A stretch of DNA of 64,000 nucleotides, taken from assembly GCA_031216915.1 (NCBI GenBank), contig CM062292.1:69118790-69182789 (forward strand), read 5' to 3'. A program made the position numbers and the translations under genes. This DNA is from Pictodentalium vernedei. Lineage: Eukaryota; Mollusca; Scaphopoda; Dentaliida; Dentaliidae. How positions within the stretch are numbered: position 1 is the stretch's first letter; each line of letters opens with the position of its first letter. This document shows positions 53,056 to 64,000 of this stretch, in pieces. The notes below the pieces were generated by a model. The model worked only from the letters and a program-made list of their open reading frames with translations. It was not told the origin of the DNA and did no database searches.

Positions 53056-55275
53056 TTCCAAGTTACAGTGAAATTATTCCAAAACAAGTCATCCTATCTC
53101 CCCGTGGGAACCCCGGGAAGTAAGCAGCACTTGTTTACTGTGGTAATCCAGTTCCGCTTTACTAGTAAAATAGGACCCAGTCACCAATGCTTGGGGTGAA
53201 AGTCCTCTAAAATGGGCAACATGTTGATCAACGATTGACTAACCTTGACTTCATCTCCATGTTGTGTCACGATTAGCCATGGTGCATAAATATGTGATGT
53301 TAACCACCAACAAACAAACAAACAAACAAACAAGTCATCCTATTATCAAGTTACATTGAAATCCCTTCATAAATATGGCCTGAAGACTGTGCTAAAGGTT
53401 TTCGGGCTTCAGGCCTGTGTAGCCATGACGGTAGACCGATTCCAACTAAAAGGGGACGTCCTCATCTCAACATTATACTGAGTCATTCTACTAAGTTACA
53501 ATGAAATCCCTTCACAAATACAACCTGTAGTCTGTACTAAACTTTTTCGAGTTTTGGGCTCGGGAAGCCATCATGGTTGAATGATTGCAACCAAAACGGG
53601 GCGTTGTCATCTGGGCATCATCTGGAGTGATCCTATGAAGTTACAATGAAATCCCTTCATATATATGACCTGTAGACTGTGCTGAAGGTTTTCGGGCCCC
53701 TGAAGCCGTCACAGTTGACCAATCACAACCAAAAGGGGATGTCATCATCTAGGCATTATATGGAATCAACCTAACAAGTTATAATGAAATCCTTCCATAA
53801 ATTCGACTAGGCTGAAGGTTTTGGGCTTGGGCAGCCATCAAGGCTGAATGATCATGACCAAAAGGGGACGTTCTCATCTAGACATTATTTGGAGTCATCC
53901 TACCAAGTGACAATGAAATTCCTTCATAAATATGACCTGTAGACCATGCTAAAGGTTTTTGGGCTTCAGGCCACTGTAGCCATCACAGTAGCCCAATTGC
54001 CATCAAGGCTGAATGATCGTGACCAAAAGGGGACGTTCTCATCTAGACATTAATTGGAGTCATCCTACTAAGTTACAATGAAATCCCTTTATAAATATGA
54101 TCTGTAGACTGTGCTAAAGGTTTTCAGGCTTGGGCAGCCATCATGCATATGGTTGAATGATCACAACCAAAAGGGGACATTCTCATCTGGGTATCATCTG
54201 GAGTGATCCAATGAAGTTACAATGAAATCCCTTCATAAATATGACCTGTAGACTGTGCTCAAGGTTTTCAGGCTTTGGGCCCCTGTAGCTGTCATAATTG
54301 ACCAATCACAGCCAAAAGGTCATCATCTAGGCAATATATGGAGTCAACCCAACAAGTTACAATGACATCCTTCCATAAATATGACCTATAGACAATGCTA
54401 AACGTTTTTGGGCTCAGGCAGCCATCAAGGCTGAATGATCGCGACCAAAAGGGGACGTTCTCGTCTAGGCATTATTTGGAGTCATCCTACCAAGGTACAA
54501 TGAAACCCCTTCACAAATATGACCTGTAGACTGTGCTAAAGGTGTTCGGGCTTTGGGCCACTGTAGCCATCACAGTTGCCCAATCGTGTCCAAAAGGGGA
54601 TGTTCTCATCTAGATATTATAGAAATCAACCTACCAAGTTACAATGAAATCCCTTCATAAATATGACCTGAAGACTGTGCTAAAGGTTTTCGGGCTTGGG
54701 CAGCCATCATGGTTGAATGATCACAACCAAAAGGGGACATTCTTATCTGGGCATCACCTGGAGCGATCCTATGAAGTTACAATGAAATCACCTGTAGACT
54801 GTGCTCCAGGTATTCGGGCTTCAGGCACCTGTAGCTGTCACAGTTGACCAATCACAACCAAAAGGGTATGTCATCATCTAGGCATTATATGGAGTCAACC
54901 TAACAAGCTACAATGAAATCCTTCCATAAATACGACCTATAGACTATGAAAAGATTTTTGGGCTCGGGCAGCCATCAAGGCTGAATGATCACGATCAAAA
55001 GGGGACGTTCTCATCTAGACACTATTTGGAGGCATCCTACCAAGTTACAATGAAATCCTTCCATAAATATGACCTATAGACTATGCTAAAGGTTTTTGGT
55101 CTCGAGCAGCCATCAAGGCTAAATGATCGCAATCAAAAGGGGACATTCTCATCTAGACATTATTTGGAGTCATCCTACCAAGTTACAATGAAATCCCTTC
55201 ATAAATATAACCTGTAGACTGTGCTAAAGGTTTTCGGGCCCCTGTAGCCGTCACAGTTGCCCAATCACAGCTCAG
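53056..55275 (+). repeat. ~142-bp satellite with four-unit higher-order repeat
   Basis: About 15 units, each opening AAGTTACAATGAAATCCCTT and containing GTAGACTGTGCTAAAGGTTT and CCAAAAGGGGACGTTCTCATC. Unit types recur in the order A (GCCATCACAGTTGCCCAAT), B (GCCATCATGGTTGAATGATC), C (GCTGTCACAGTTGACCAATC), D (GCCATCAAGGCTGAATGATC), giving a period of about 568 bp. Near 53980 an A unit is fused to a D unit. Ends are not defined; it may be the core of another tandem-core element. Confidence 0.8.
53098..53329 (+). mobile_element. SINE-like element inserted in the satellite
   Basis: The exact 14-bp duplication ACAAGTCATCCTAT (53084-53097 and 53330-53343). The body has TACTAGTAAAATAGGACCCA and AAAATGGGCAACATG; the tail is GATTAGCCATGGTGCATAAA then (CAAA)n. 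The 3' tail is shared with the main SINE family but no clear tRNA or 5S head is seen. Reverse copies: 20156 and 25726. Confidence 0.88.
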
Positions 55276-55686
55276 TGAGCTCTGTCAAACAAGATATAAT
55301 TGGTTAAATTCAAAGTTAAACAAGAGAAAAAGTGTGATTGGAGAAAATTCTGTTGTACTACCAGAGGTTAAGAACACATTGAAATGTGACTGCGCACAGT
55401 TGGAATAGAGTTGCGCTTAACTGTACTATCATTTCAAAAGTTCAACATTAAAAATGCATTGATATTATAAATCAAGTATTGTCATACCACAGGTGTTTGC
55501 ACAATTGAGTTATATAAAAGGAAATGAGTGACATACTGAGTGATTGATAGTAACAGCCATTGCTGGCTCCTTACTTCACTCCATAATATGTTAATTGTTT
55601 TGGAAACAAATGTGATGTGTGTCTACACCCACGTGACCAAACACTGGGAATGCTGATAAAGACTATTGCAAACTTTTGCCTGTTAA
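55276..55686. other. Intergenic
   Basis: GAGCTCTGTCAAACAAGATA at about 55278 is half of the central palindrome of the TA-target MITE family (5037, 23998, 41389). The rest is unassigned. Confidence 0.4.
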
Positions 55687-55930
55687 CCCTTTACCTAACA
55701 TGAAAAGCAGATGACACTTGCAAATAAAATTCTTGAATAACTAATTTTTTTCATTTTTTGTCTCAAAAACATAGGTTATGACCCCTCATTGGAACGATCT
55801 TGACGAGCTCGTTCCAAAGAGGGGTCATAATCTATGTTTTGGAGTCAAAAAAATGAAAAAAATAATGAAAATTAATTGGCAATTTTTGTGAATAGCGATG
55901 GCTGGTTTTGTCCGTTCGTTGGGTAAAGGG
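55687..55930. mobile_element. Palindromic TTAA MITE, second subfamily, copy 2
   Basis: TTAA (55683-55686) then CCCTTTACCTAACATG; right end CGTTGGGTAAAGGG followed by TTAC. The palindrome arms mismatch at one point: left CTCATTGG, right CCAAAGAG. Confidence 0.88.
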
Positions 55931-56094
55931 TTACTAAAATGTTTACTAGCAATATTGTGAATTCATTCATCGAAAACTTTTGAAAGAAATATTAAAATAC
56001 ATACAACAATCTCTTCTAAAGATCACAAAAGATAGATTTATTCATTACAAAAAGACCATGCACAATCAACAAATTTGCAATTAATTGTCTGCAT

Positions 56095-56250
56095 CTCTAA
56101 ATCTACCCTTTGTGAACCTCAATCTGAACCAAGGTCTCAGGCCTACAGAGAAAGAGGTAAGAATAAATTGGCCCACTGTATGTGATGGCATCAGCAAATT
56201 CACCCACTGCAGACCTCATTCAGCAAATGACAGATTGCTTTTTTCCAGGG
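56095..56250 (+). repeat. Dispersed repeat, copy 2 (pair at 17321-17545)
   Basis: AAATCTACCCTTTGTGAACC, ATAAATTGGCCCACTGTATG and CAAATGACAGATTGCTT match the copy at 17321 in the same order. Family unknown. Confidence 0.6.
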
Positions 56251-56594
56251 TTGACTGGGATATATACTGGATTCCATTTCATGTACAAATTGTTACTTCT
56301 CCAAATCTGGTCAACACACTTCTATAATTTGGAAGGTTCTACTTTGTCGGTGTCCCATTTGTATGCTTCTGATTTGCTGTGATCTGAGAATAAAAATATT
56401 GAAATTATACATGAAGAGTCGGAATATCTCACAGCTAACATCAAGTTACATGAACTTCTAAAAATTAGCTAGGAAAAATAAATGGCTTCATGAGTTAGGG
56501 TTCTAGATGGATGTCACCTCCAGTTCTGAATCTGTGTCTCCCACTTCAGTTTAATTGAAACCTTAATTTATCACTTCCGATATAAAGATACTTT
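56251..56594. other. No recognisable feature
   Basis: AT-rich intergenic DNA. Confidence 0.35.
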
Positions 56595-56865
56595 ATTACT
56601 GCACTAAGTTAAAATTCAGGCTCCCATAGAGAGTTGAATTATTAACCGATGGACTTGAGGAGAAAAAATTAAATCCAACCCCTGTAAGGATTCTGTAGAC
56701 CCTATATTAAAAGATTCTGACTATTTCTGGAGAAGAGTTTTAAGGATTATATTCCTCATATTGGACTAAGTTAAGTTTGGGTTCCAACAGGGAGCCCAAA
56801 TATTTACTCATGGACTTGGTTTGAACAAAATTACATCTAACCACCCAAAGGATGTTGCATGTATA
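56595..56865 (-). mobile_element. Old AGCTCACCTG-family core units, reversed
   Basis: CAGGCTCCCATAGAGAG, AAAAGATTCTGACTATTTCTGG, GGGAGCCCAAATATTTACTC and TGGACTTGGTTTGAACAAAA are the reverse complement of about two core units. They are far more diverged than the copies at 21349 and 60999. Confidence 0.65.
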
Positions 56866-56871
56866 AATAAA

Positions 56872-56924
<53 letters not shown>

Positions 56925-56930
56925 AAGCCT
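56862..56930. repeat. (AAAT)n microsatellite
   Basis: About 16 near-perfect ATAA/TAAA tetramers. On the minus strand it yields a run of Leu-Phe-Ile-Tyr codons, which is not a gene. Confidence 0.95.
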
Positions 56931-57537
56931 GCAAGAAATATTCTTTTGGGTACCAACAGTTTTGTGCCTTCATCACAAACTTGGTATCTGTCACAGGCCT
57001 CAGGCCCCAATATCGGGGCTTACATATAACATTTCTGTAGCAAATGTTATACACATGTATTTCTGTATAAATGTATAAAACAGCTTTACTTTATTGGCCG
57101 GGCCATCTTGTAAAAGGTATATGTAGGTGTTGATGCACTCATTCATTGAAGCCTAGAGTGCTACCTGTCACAATGGGAGGCAAAGTGCAGTTAATGTTTG
57201 TCAAAATCAGGTTCTCACTTTCTCTTTGTAACTTCCACTGTTGAATTCTATAGCATATGAAGTTCATAATATGGAGATGTGCGTTTATTCTCTATGAAGA
57301 TCTGGAAATAATCTGGACTTGTTATTTATTGGAAAGCTCCCTTACTGAGAGCTCCCTTACTGACAGCCTTCCAATTAATGATAACAAGCCAAGAATTTGG
57401 TATTGGGAAAGCCCAAAAATAATGGACATGGTTTTACATTACAGATTTCAATTCAATTCTAAGAAATTGTACTGGCCAGATATGGGCTTCCAGTACTTTT
57501 CCGAAAATACCAGATATGGTCTTCCAGCACTTTTTAA
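56931..57537. other. Intergenic with small duplications
   Basis: GAGAGCTCCCTTACTGA is tandemly repeated near 57335-57365. AGATATGGGCTTCCAGTACTT and AGATATGGTCTTCCAGCACTT repeat at about 57479 and 57511, resembling the end of the MITE at 46912. No gene recognised. Confidence 0.45.
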
Positions 57538-57781
57538 CCCCTTTAGCCAATGCAGACGATATCAAAATTTATTATTTTAATATTTCTTTTTCAAATTTAA
57601 AAAAAAATTTCAATAAAATCATATCATGTGACCCCTCATTGGAACGAGCCCAATGAGCTCGTTCCAATGAGAGAACACATGATATGGTTTCGATGAAATT
57701 TTTTGAAAAATATATATTTTTTTTTAACTACTTAATTTGTAAATTACATGGGTGAATGCAGACGATTCGTTAGGTAAAGGG
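57538..57781. mobile_element. Palindromic TTAA MITE, copy 9
   Basis: Exact TTAA (57534-57537 and 57782-57785) around CCCCTTTAGCCAATG and GTTAGGTAAAGGG. Palindrome arms are CTCATTGG/CCAATGAG, with a few mismatches outside the core. Confidence 0.9.
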
Positions 57782-57785
57782 TTAA

Positions 57786-59270
57786 CAGAGCATAAATTTC
57801 AGCTTCCATCTCTTGCCAACAGAGCCAAGACATTTAAGGGCTTCCACCAAGTTCCAATAAAAACAGATAAGGGTTTTCAATATTTTTCACCTGAGGCCAG
57901 ATTTGGCCTTGCAACACTTTTCTATCAAAGAAGAGATGTTCGGTTGTGAAATTTTGCCTTGGCTTCGCTGTCGGTTGTGATAAAAGATTCAAGTTTCAGT
58001 TTCGTATTTTATTTCTTCTTATTTAAGAAAACTCAACGAAAGACTGAAACTATAACAAAAGCCACTTTTTGAAACTGAAAGACTGTGTGGGAGTCACTGA
58101 AATGGGCCTGTGACGTGATGTTATGTGTACATGGCAAGCAACATTACACAAGTAGGGATTCTCCCACATCTCATGCTTCTTTTTAAGTTCGACATGATAT
58201 GATATGAACATATTGCAAACAGAGATGGTAACTGTCAAACTTGTGGTGTTTCCACCGCATGCATATGATGTCATACTTTTATTTGATTCTGAAAATCCTC
58301 AGTTGGAGTTTTCAATCAAATACTAATGATCACACAGGTTTTGAACATCTGAATGAGAATTACAACCAAGACAGATTCAACACTCCACCCATTGAATCTT
58401 AATGGGGTAAGCTGATAGAGCAATGTGTCAGCAAAATAAACATTGAGCAGTTTAATACAAATTATATGCCGAATGGAATCAAATGATGACTCCGGCCAAT
58501 TGTTTACTCAAACTACCTGACCAGTATCAGTATACTTTATTATAGGAAGGTGACATTTGGTAACATTCCATATTCAACTTCAATCTGCTTTTTAAAGCAG
58601 TCTTTGCTTCTGAACACTTCAGGTCTGCATGATAAAAAAAAAAGTTAATTTTATGATTTTAAAGAAGATTAATTCGCCAATGACATAAGTAATGAACCCA
58701 TAGAACCACAAAATGATCAGTAATTCAAAAGTCTTTTCCTCAATGTAATGATAACATACTACAGTCTCAGAGAAAGCATTTTTCTGGTGTGTTGTAATGT
58801 TGTAATATTATACCACCAGCACAAAATTTGGATGTTCCAGATGTGGCCATGATGATTCCAGTCATGTGATTATAATGTGGTTCTTGCAGGAATATGCATT
58901 TTGGCTGATCGGAATAATACAGGCATGCGATCACGCCTTTCATTTCTTTGAGACAATGTATGAGTGGATTTGCAAACAAGTGACAGCATATACTTGAGCT
59001 GTTCATGTCATAACAGCAGAAAAATGCTTTGAAATTCCCTCCACCATCATCCAATGTACACTTGTTGTCAGGATCGTTTTGTTGATGAAAATCTGAATCA
59101 TTGCCACTTTTTTCTTGAAGTATATTCCAAGTGGGCTGGAACTATATTGAGCATGTTGATTTCCCCCGATGCTGTGAAGTTATTTACTTCCATGTAACCA
59201 TGGATCACGACCTATTGATGTCTATTGAATAACAATGTACTTTTATGTACATTTGATGCTTCATTGCAGT
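57786..59270. other. No recognisable feature
   Basis: AT-rich intergenic DNA. CTTAAGGG-like and GCCAGATTTGGCC motifs are present but not part of a recognised family. Confidence 0.4.
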
Positions 59271-59274
59271 GAAA

Positions 59275-59692
59275 AATTTTTTTGTTTTTTTTTTTTAGTT
59301 TTTTTTTTATTAGGATTCAAAGACACATTAACAGACAAAGCCACATCGTGTCGGTGACAGTTTTACGGGTGGAGAAAGCCAGAATACCCGGAGAGAACCA
59401 CCGAGCAACGACGATCAGCTGCCGGCTCCCCAACATCGTAACTCCACACTGCAGCACAGGCAGGGTTAGATTGGTTGAAAACATGCGCACCATCGACGTG
59501 CAGTACACCTTAGTACATGGCGACATCGTGCCCCCATGTGGACAATCAGGGGTTAAGTGCCCTGCCCAAGGACACAACGCGGGAGTCCGAATCGATCGCT
59601 CAGACGGTTACCCATCCAAGGACTAACCAGGCTCGACGTTGGTGATCTGATGAGAACCGGTTACCGCAACACCCCGCACCCTTTCAGTGAAG
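59275..59692 (-). mobile_element. 5S rRNA-headed SINE, copy 2
   Basis: On the minus strand: GGTGTTGCGGTAACCGGTTC, TCATCAGATCACC, CGTCGAGCCTGGTTAG and TTGGATGGGTAACCG are 5S-derived. The common body (GCGTTGTGTCCTTGGGCA) and a TTCAAATCC-type tail into a long T/A-rich tract follow. CAGTGAA on both sides may be a short target duplication. Confidence 0.85.
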
Positions 59693-60574
59693 AGTTACAG
59701 TTACTCTTATTTCTTCTCCAACAGATGACATATGTATATTGGTGTCCAAGGGTAAGAGTAAAACAACTTACCGGGGCGAGGTTGAACATACAAGTTCCTG
59801 ACAGCAAACATAACACCATGTTACCGTCAATACACCACAAAAATATATATGTTCCCCCCCCCCCCCACGTTTGGTATTTGTGAGTTCGAAGGTTTGAGAA
59901 ACTGTGAGAAGACTGAAGTATTTGTCTGAGAAGGTGTGTCAAGTTTTATCACATTTGCCTCTTCAAGTTCACCGATGGTATTTATTGTTTGCAAATCGCG
60001 CATTTAAATTAGTAGTGCAATGCGTGTTTCGCGCCCCCAATCCCTATTTACCCCCCCAAAAAAAAATCGACAGGCCACTGACACAATTTCATGCCAACGA
60101 AGAAAAATGAATGGCATTTATCGTCACAAAAATCGATAACTGATCATGAATGCAGATCAAGGTTATAAGCTGGAAACTCGAAATAAATTTCAGTTTCTTT
60201 TTATTGTGTCCAGTTATTTTAATTCAATAAGTGGTGATTGTGCATCTGTCAGCTAATCATCAGCGCGATTACTTTTGACAGTGTGATGTTTCTGAAGCAA
60301 AGACTATAGAGAAATTAGATTCTCAGCTGAAATGAATGTGATGTGACAACGCATTCAACCACGACTTTGTCAGCTGAGTCACTTGTGCAATGACGTCATC
60401 CGCTAACATGAAGTTTATGTTGTACCACAGCTGAAGGCTAACATAGAAAGTACAACGTGAGCGCGTAACCAATCAAACGTCGAGAATTTCGTAATGATCG
60501 GAACATTACTTACTGATGAACCAGACAGATTTAACAAGTTTATCACTATCAAACTGATGCATGGGATAAAGGGG
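59693..60574. other. No recognisable feature
   Basis: Homopolymer C run at about 59855-59868. No gene or repeat family recognised. Confidence 0.4.
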
Positions 60575-60578
60575 TTAA

Positions 60579-60790
60579 CTCTTAACCCGCTGAGTATTTC
60601 AAGATATTTTTCATCAAATCTAGTCATGGCTGCTGTAAAGCAGCCATGACTAGAGTTAATGAAAAACTAATCTAAATATAACAAGAAATCAATGGTGAAA
60701 AAATCCATTCAATTTACAGGGAAAAATATGTTTAAATATGCCCAAATTATACTTATATCAGTGACAAGAGAAACTCTGTGCTGGGCAGAA
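60579..60790 (+). mobile_element. AGTCATGGCTGC-family MITE, copy 3
   Basis: TTAA at 60575-60578 then CTCTTAACCCGCTGAG; hairpin CTAGTCATGGCTGCTG with CAGCAGCCATGACTAG. The following ~120 bp match the reverse complement of 14300-14420. Right end approximate. Confidence 0.65.
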
Positions 60791-60998
60791 ATATCCTACA
60801 GCAGCATGCCAAGAGTTGAAGTCAAGGGGTCTGTAAATATATCTGTTCAGTACATTCTACATAAGAAAACATCATAGTTCCTTTCCAAACCACCACACTG
60901 ACGCATACATCTTTACATGGGTAGACATTCTTTTGTCCTTCAAAACTTCTAATGGATCCTTCAAGTGGACCTTTGTTGACCCTCCCCAAACCATAACA

Positions 60999-62343
60999 CA
61001 AGAGGCCCCAGGGGGCCTGAGGGCACTCATGTGACATGGTAGCCTAAATATCACACCAGAGATTTGATTTCAACAAGTTGCATCTGCTCCTCCTAAGAAA
61101 AGCTTATACCAAATATCCAAAGATTCTGACCAGTGGATCTAAAAAAAAAGATTTTTAAAGAATATTCCTCATATTGAACTAAGTTATAATTCAGGCTCCC
61201 ACAGGGAGCCCATATATAAACCCAGGGACTTGGCTTTAACAAACTTGAATCTCACCCCCCTGAGGATGCTACACACCAAATATCAAAACATTCCGACTGC
61301 TGGATCTGAAGAAGAAGATTTTTAAAGAAAATTCCTCATTTTGAACTAAGTTATCATTCAGGCTACCACAGTGAGCCCAAATATGAACCCAGGGACTTGG
61401 CTTGAACAAACTTGAATCTCACCCCCCTAAGCATGGTGCATACCCAATATCAAAAGATTCTGCCTGCTGGATCTTGAGAAGATTTTTTAAGAAATTTGCC
61501 TGAAATGCACTAAGTTTGAATTCGGGCATCTATAGTGAGCCCAAATATGAATCCAGGGGCACGATTTGAACAAACTTGAATCAGATCCACCCCACAATGC
61601 TGCATACCAAATATCAAAAGATTCTGCCTGCTGAATCTAGAGAAGAAGATTTTTTTAAGAAATTTGCCTGAAATGCACTAAGTTTGAATTCGAGCTTCTA
61701 TAGTGAGCCTAAATATGAATCTAGGGAGCCGATTTGAACAAACTTGAATCAGATCCACCCCACAATGTTGCATACCAAATATCAAAAGATTCTGCCTGCT
61801 GGATCTGGAGAAGATTTTTTAAGAAATTTGCCTGAAATGCACTAAGTTCGAAATCGGGCTCCTGTACTGAGTCCAAATATGAACCCAGGGGGCCGATTTG
61901 ATCAAACTTGAATTAGATCCACCCTACAATATTGCATATCAAATATCAAAAGATTCTGCCTGCAGGATCTGGAGAAGAAGATTTTTTAATGTTTTTCCCA
62001 TTGCCTACAGTGTTAAAATGTGCTGACTTGATTCTAAACCTCAAAAGGACTCTGTATACCACATATCAAGTCTCTGCTATTGGTGGTTCATTAGAAGAAG
62101 ATTTCCAAAAATAAGGCCATTTTTTCCACACCCCTCTGCTCAATACGAGCCAAAACCTAATTTGCATAAAAATCAAAATGCCCCTATATAACCACTACCT
62201 ACATGAAATTTAATTAAAGTGTGGCCAATGGTTTAGGAGAAAGAGGCTCAAACACCACCTTCACGCAGGACGACAGACGATGGACGGACGACAGACGAAG
62301 AGTGATAAGAAAAGCTCACCCTGACTTTCAGTCAGGTGAGCTA
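60999..62343 (-). mobile_element. Tandem-core element, AGCTCACCTG family, reverse copy
   Basis: On the minus strand: AGCTCACCTGACTGAAAG with a GTCAGGGTGAGCTT hairpin, a GTCTGTCGTCCGTCCATCG tract, a ~250-bp non-repeated lead, then about six core units with type A first and type B last. The 3' side has the AGGCCCCCTGGGGCCT hairpin followed by CTTGTG. The unit order matches the copy at 21349. Confidence 0.85.
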
Positions 62344-62725
62344 ATAAACTGAAGAAAATGTCTGCCTTCAGTCAGTGAGCACTCCACTCATAACAATTGG
62401 TCTCACTCTTTATTCCTTTCAAGAATTAGGAAAAGACTTCTTTGTTTCTAGAATACAGTTGTTATTTTATTTTAAGGTATTTTATTGTGAAAATTTTGTT
62501 CTCCTACTTATGCCATATTAGACTTTGAGGCGGAGCTATCTACCACATGGCAGCAGTTCAAAGGCAAATTTCAGTTTACACATGTACTATGTTTCATTCC
62601 AAGCATTTTGGTATATAATTTATTGGGGTTATTAATTTTGGGCCTTTCTCAAAAAAAAAAAACAAAAACATTTATATTAAATTTTTTAGGTGCTATATTT
62701 GTAATAGAATTTTGTTTTTATTTTG
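62344..62725. other. No recognisable feature
   Basis: AT-rich, with an A-run at about 62651-62662. Confidence 0.35.
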
Positions 62726-64000
62726 AAATTCCCACCTCTGATGTTTCTAAAATTCAAATTTAAATGCACACAAATTATACATCAAAATAAAGGTTGAGAT
62801 GTATAGAACATGAAATGCATATGTAATCATATGGCACAGGCACCACTGGTTCCTGGAAGCCTGCTACCTTATTCGGACCAGAACTGATAACTTCATAATG
62901 TTTCACGAGAACAACTTATGGCCAAATGTGCTTCACATATCCAAGAACAAACTAAGGGTATCAAAATTCTTCAAAACACAGTGACTTAGCTGCATAGGGG
63001 AAAATTCCAAAACCTTTGCTTTTGTTTCCATTTAAATTTACTTTCGATTTCCGGTCAACAAAATTGGACAGAAAAAACATCGATATACAACGCTGTCTAA
63101 AATCAAATAATGAGAATGATCACCTTATTACAGCATACTGTTATGATATAGAGATTGCACAGTTGCCATATTCTATGCGAGGTATCATGACACCTGTTGA
63201 AATTTCTCAGAATTACAATTTTGTTTTTCAATGGAAATTCGTGGTATTGAATGATTTGCACATGTCCGTCGAACATGGAAACCATCTTCAATAAAAAATG
63301 CAGACGGTGCTGTCCTTTTCAAAAATGCAGTCCTATTGCTGCATTTGAAAGTGTTTTGAATGCCTAGCTTTGTTATTGGGAAATCGAAAGTACATTTGGC
63401 CACAAGTTGTTCTCGTGAAATAAAATTTAATTATCAATTCTGGTATGATATTATTTATTAATTATTTATTTTATTAAGGTTTAATGACAGTTTAACAGCC
63501 AAGGTCATATCATGTCAGTGACAGTTTTATGGGTGGAGGAAGCATCTAGAGAGAACAATGAGCAATGACGAGCAGCTACCAGCTCCCCAAAATCGTAACT
63601 CCGCACTGCAGCACAGGCAGGGTTAGATTGGTTGAAGACATGTAAACCATCGATGTGCAGTACGCCTTAGTACACAGCATCATCAATCCCCCATGTGGAC
63701 AATCGGGGTTAAGTGCTATTCCCAAGGACACAGCGTGGGAGTCCAAATCGATCGCTCAGGTGGTCATCCATCCTAGGACTAACCAGGCTCGATGTTGCTT
63801 AACTTTAGTGACCTGATGAGAAGCGGTTACCGCAACACCACCACACCCCCTAGGTCTGGTACGAATACGGTTGCAGACTTCCAGGAACCAGTGTTGCCTG
63901 TTGTAATTTGTGTTTCGTGTCCTATACATCTCAGCCTTCATTTTGATGTATAATTTGTGTATATTTAATTTGAATTTAAGGAATATGAGAGGTGGAAATT
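62726..64000. repeat. Long inverted repeat, running to window end
   Basis: The left arm 62726 to about 63020 (CAAATTATACATCAAAATAA, CACTGGTTCCTGGAAGCCTG, CACGAGAACAACTTATGGCC) is inverted on the right: 63850-64000 and 63280-63440. The right arm is split by the 5S-headed SINE. The spacer of about 260 bp carries no recognised gene. The outer end may lie beyond the window. Confidence 0.8.
63445..63855 (-). mobile_element. 5S rRNA-headed SINE, copy 3, in an inverted-repeat arm
   Basis: TCTGGTA on both sides is a likely 7-bp duplication. On the minus strand: GGTGTTGCGGTAACCGCTTC, AAAGTTAAGCAACATCGAGC, CTGGTTAGTCCTAGGATGG (5S-derived), then the common body and a TTAATAAAATAAATA tail. It retains AAGTTAAGC, which copy 2 lacks. 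Confidence 0.88.

Noticed and set aside
53056-55275. A tandem gene cluster of small proteins
   Set aside because: The ~142-bp unit is not a multiple of 3 in many copies and has stops in all frames; it is a satellite.
56740-57054. A membrane-like frame with repeated Leu-Phe-Ile-Tyr
   Set aside because: It is the translation of the (AAAT)n microsatellite.
63016-63294. 92-residue frame in the spacer of the inverted repeat
   Set aside because: No recognisable domain; an opposite-strand frame of similar length also exists, and the spacer lies between transposon-like arms.

Overview
The window is animal genomic DNA. It is AT-rich and very repeat-dense, with one recognisable host coding exon. The repeat types suggest a marine invertebrate, most likely a lophotrochozoan such as a mollusc: oyster-pearl-like elements with ~160-bp tandem cores, SINEs headed by a lophotrochozoan-like 5S rRNA, and fold-back MITEs with TTAA or TA targets. 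The taxon is an inference; no marker gene is present.

Layout. 1-7.1 kb: fold-back and TA/TTAA MITEs, a deleted Tc1-like transposon (minus strand) and a pogo/Tigger-type relic. 7184-12028: one long plus-strand 3' exon of a C2H2 zinc-finger protein with 11 well-formed fingers, preceded by a clear splice acceptor. The ATG upstream of that acceptor lies inside a MITE and is probably not used. 12-20 kb: MITEs, a hAT-type element with an 8-bp duplication, an A-box minisatellite grown from a tRNA-Ser/Leu-like SINE, and the first copy of a segmental duplication. 20-30 kb: tandem-core elements (AGCTCACCTG family and others), SINEs and a second hAT-type element. 30.7-37.3 kb: a ~160-bp satellite with a three-unit higher-order repeat, holding three independent insertions of tandem-core elements at TT sites. 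39.6-42 kb: second copy of the segmental duplication with its own insertions. 42-46 kb: SINE-rich. 46.5-51.7 kb: a fossil Ty3/gypsy-like LTR retroelement (minus strand) hit by five later insertions. 53-55.3 kb: a ~142-bp satellite with a four-unit higher-order repeat. 55-64 kb: MITEs, 5S-headed SINEs, a reverse AGCTCACCTG element and a long inverted repeat running off the window end.

The main result is structural. At least eight tandem-core families share one plan: a short 5' terminal motif, a GTC-rich tract about 45 bp in, a ~150-170-bp tandem core, an inverted copy of the 5' motif, a 3' hairpin and a T-rich end. Empty sites inside this window show insertion between two T residues without target duplication. 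This matches what is known of Helentron-type non-autonomous elements. A second result is a family of TTAA-target palindromic MITEs whose two palindrome arms co-vary between copies.
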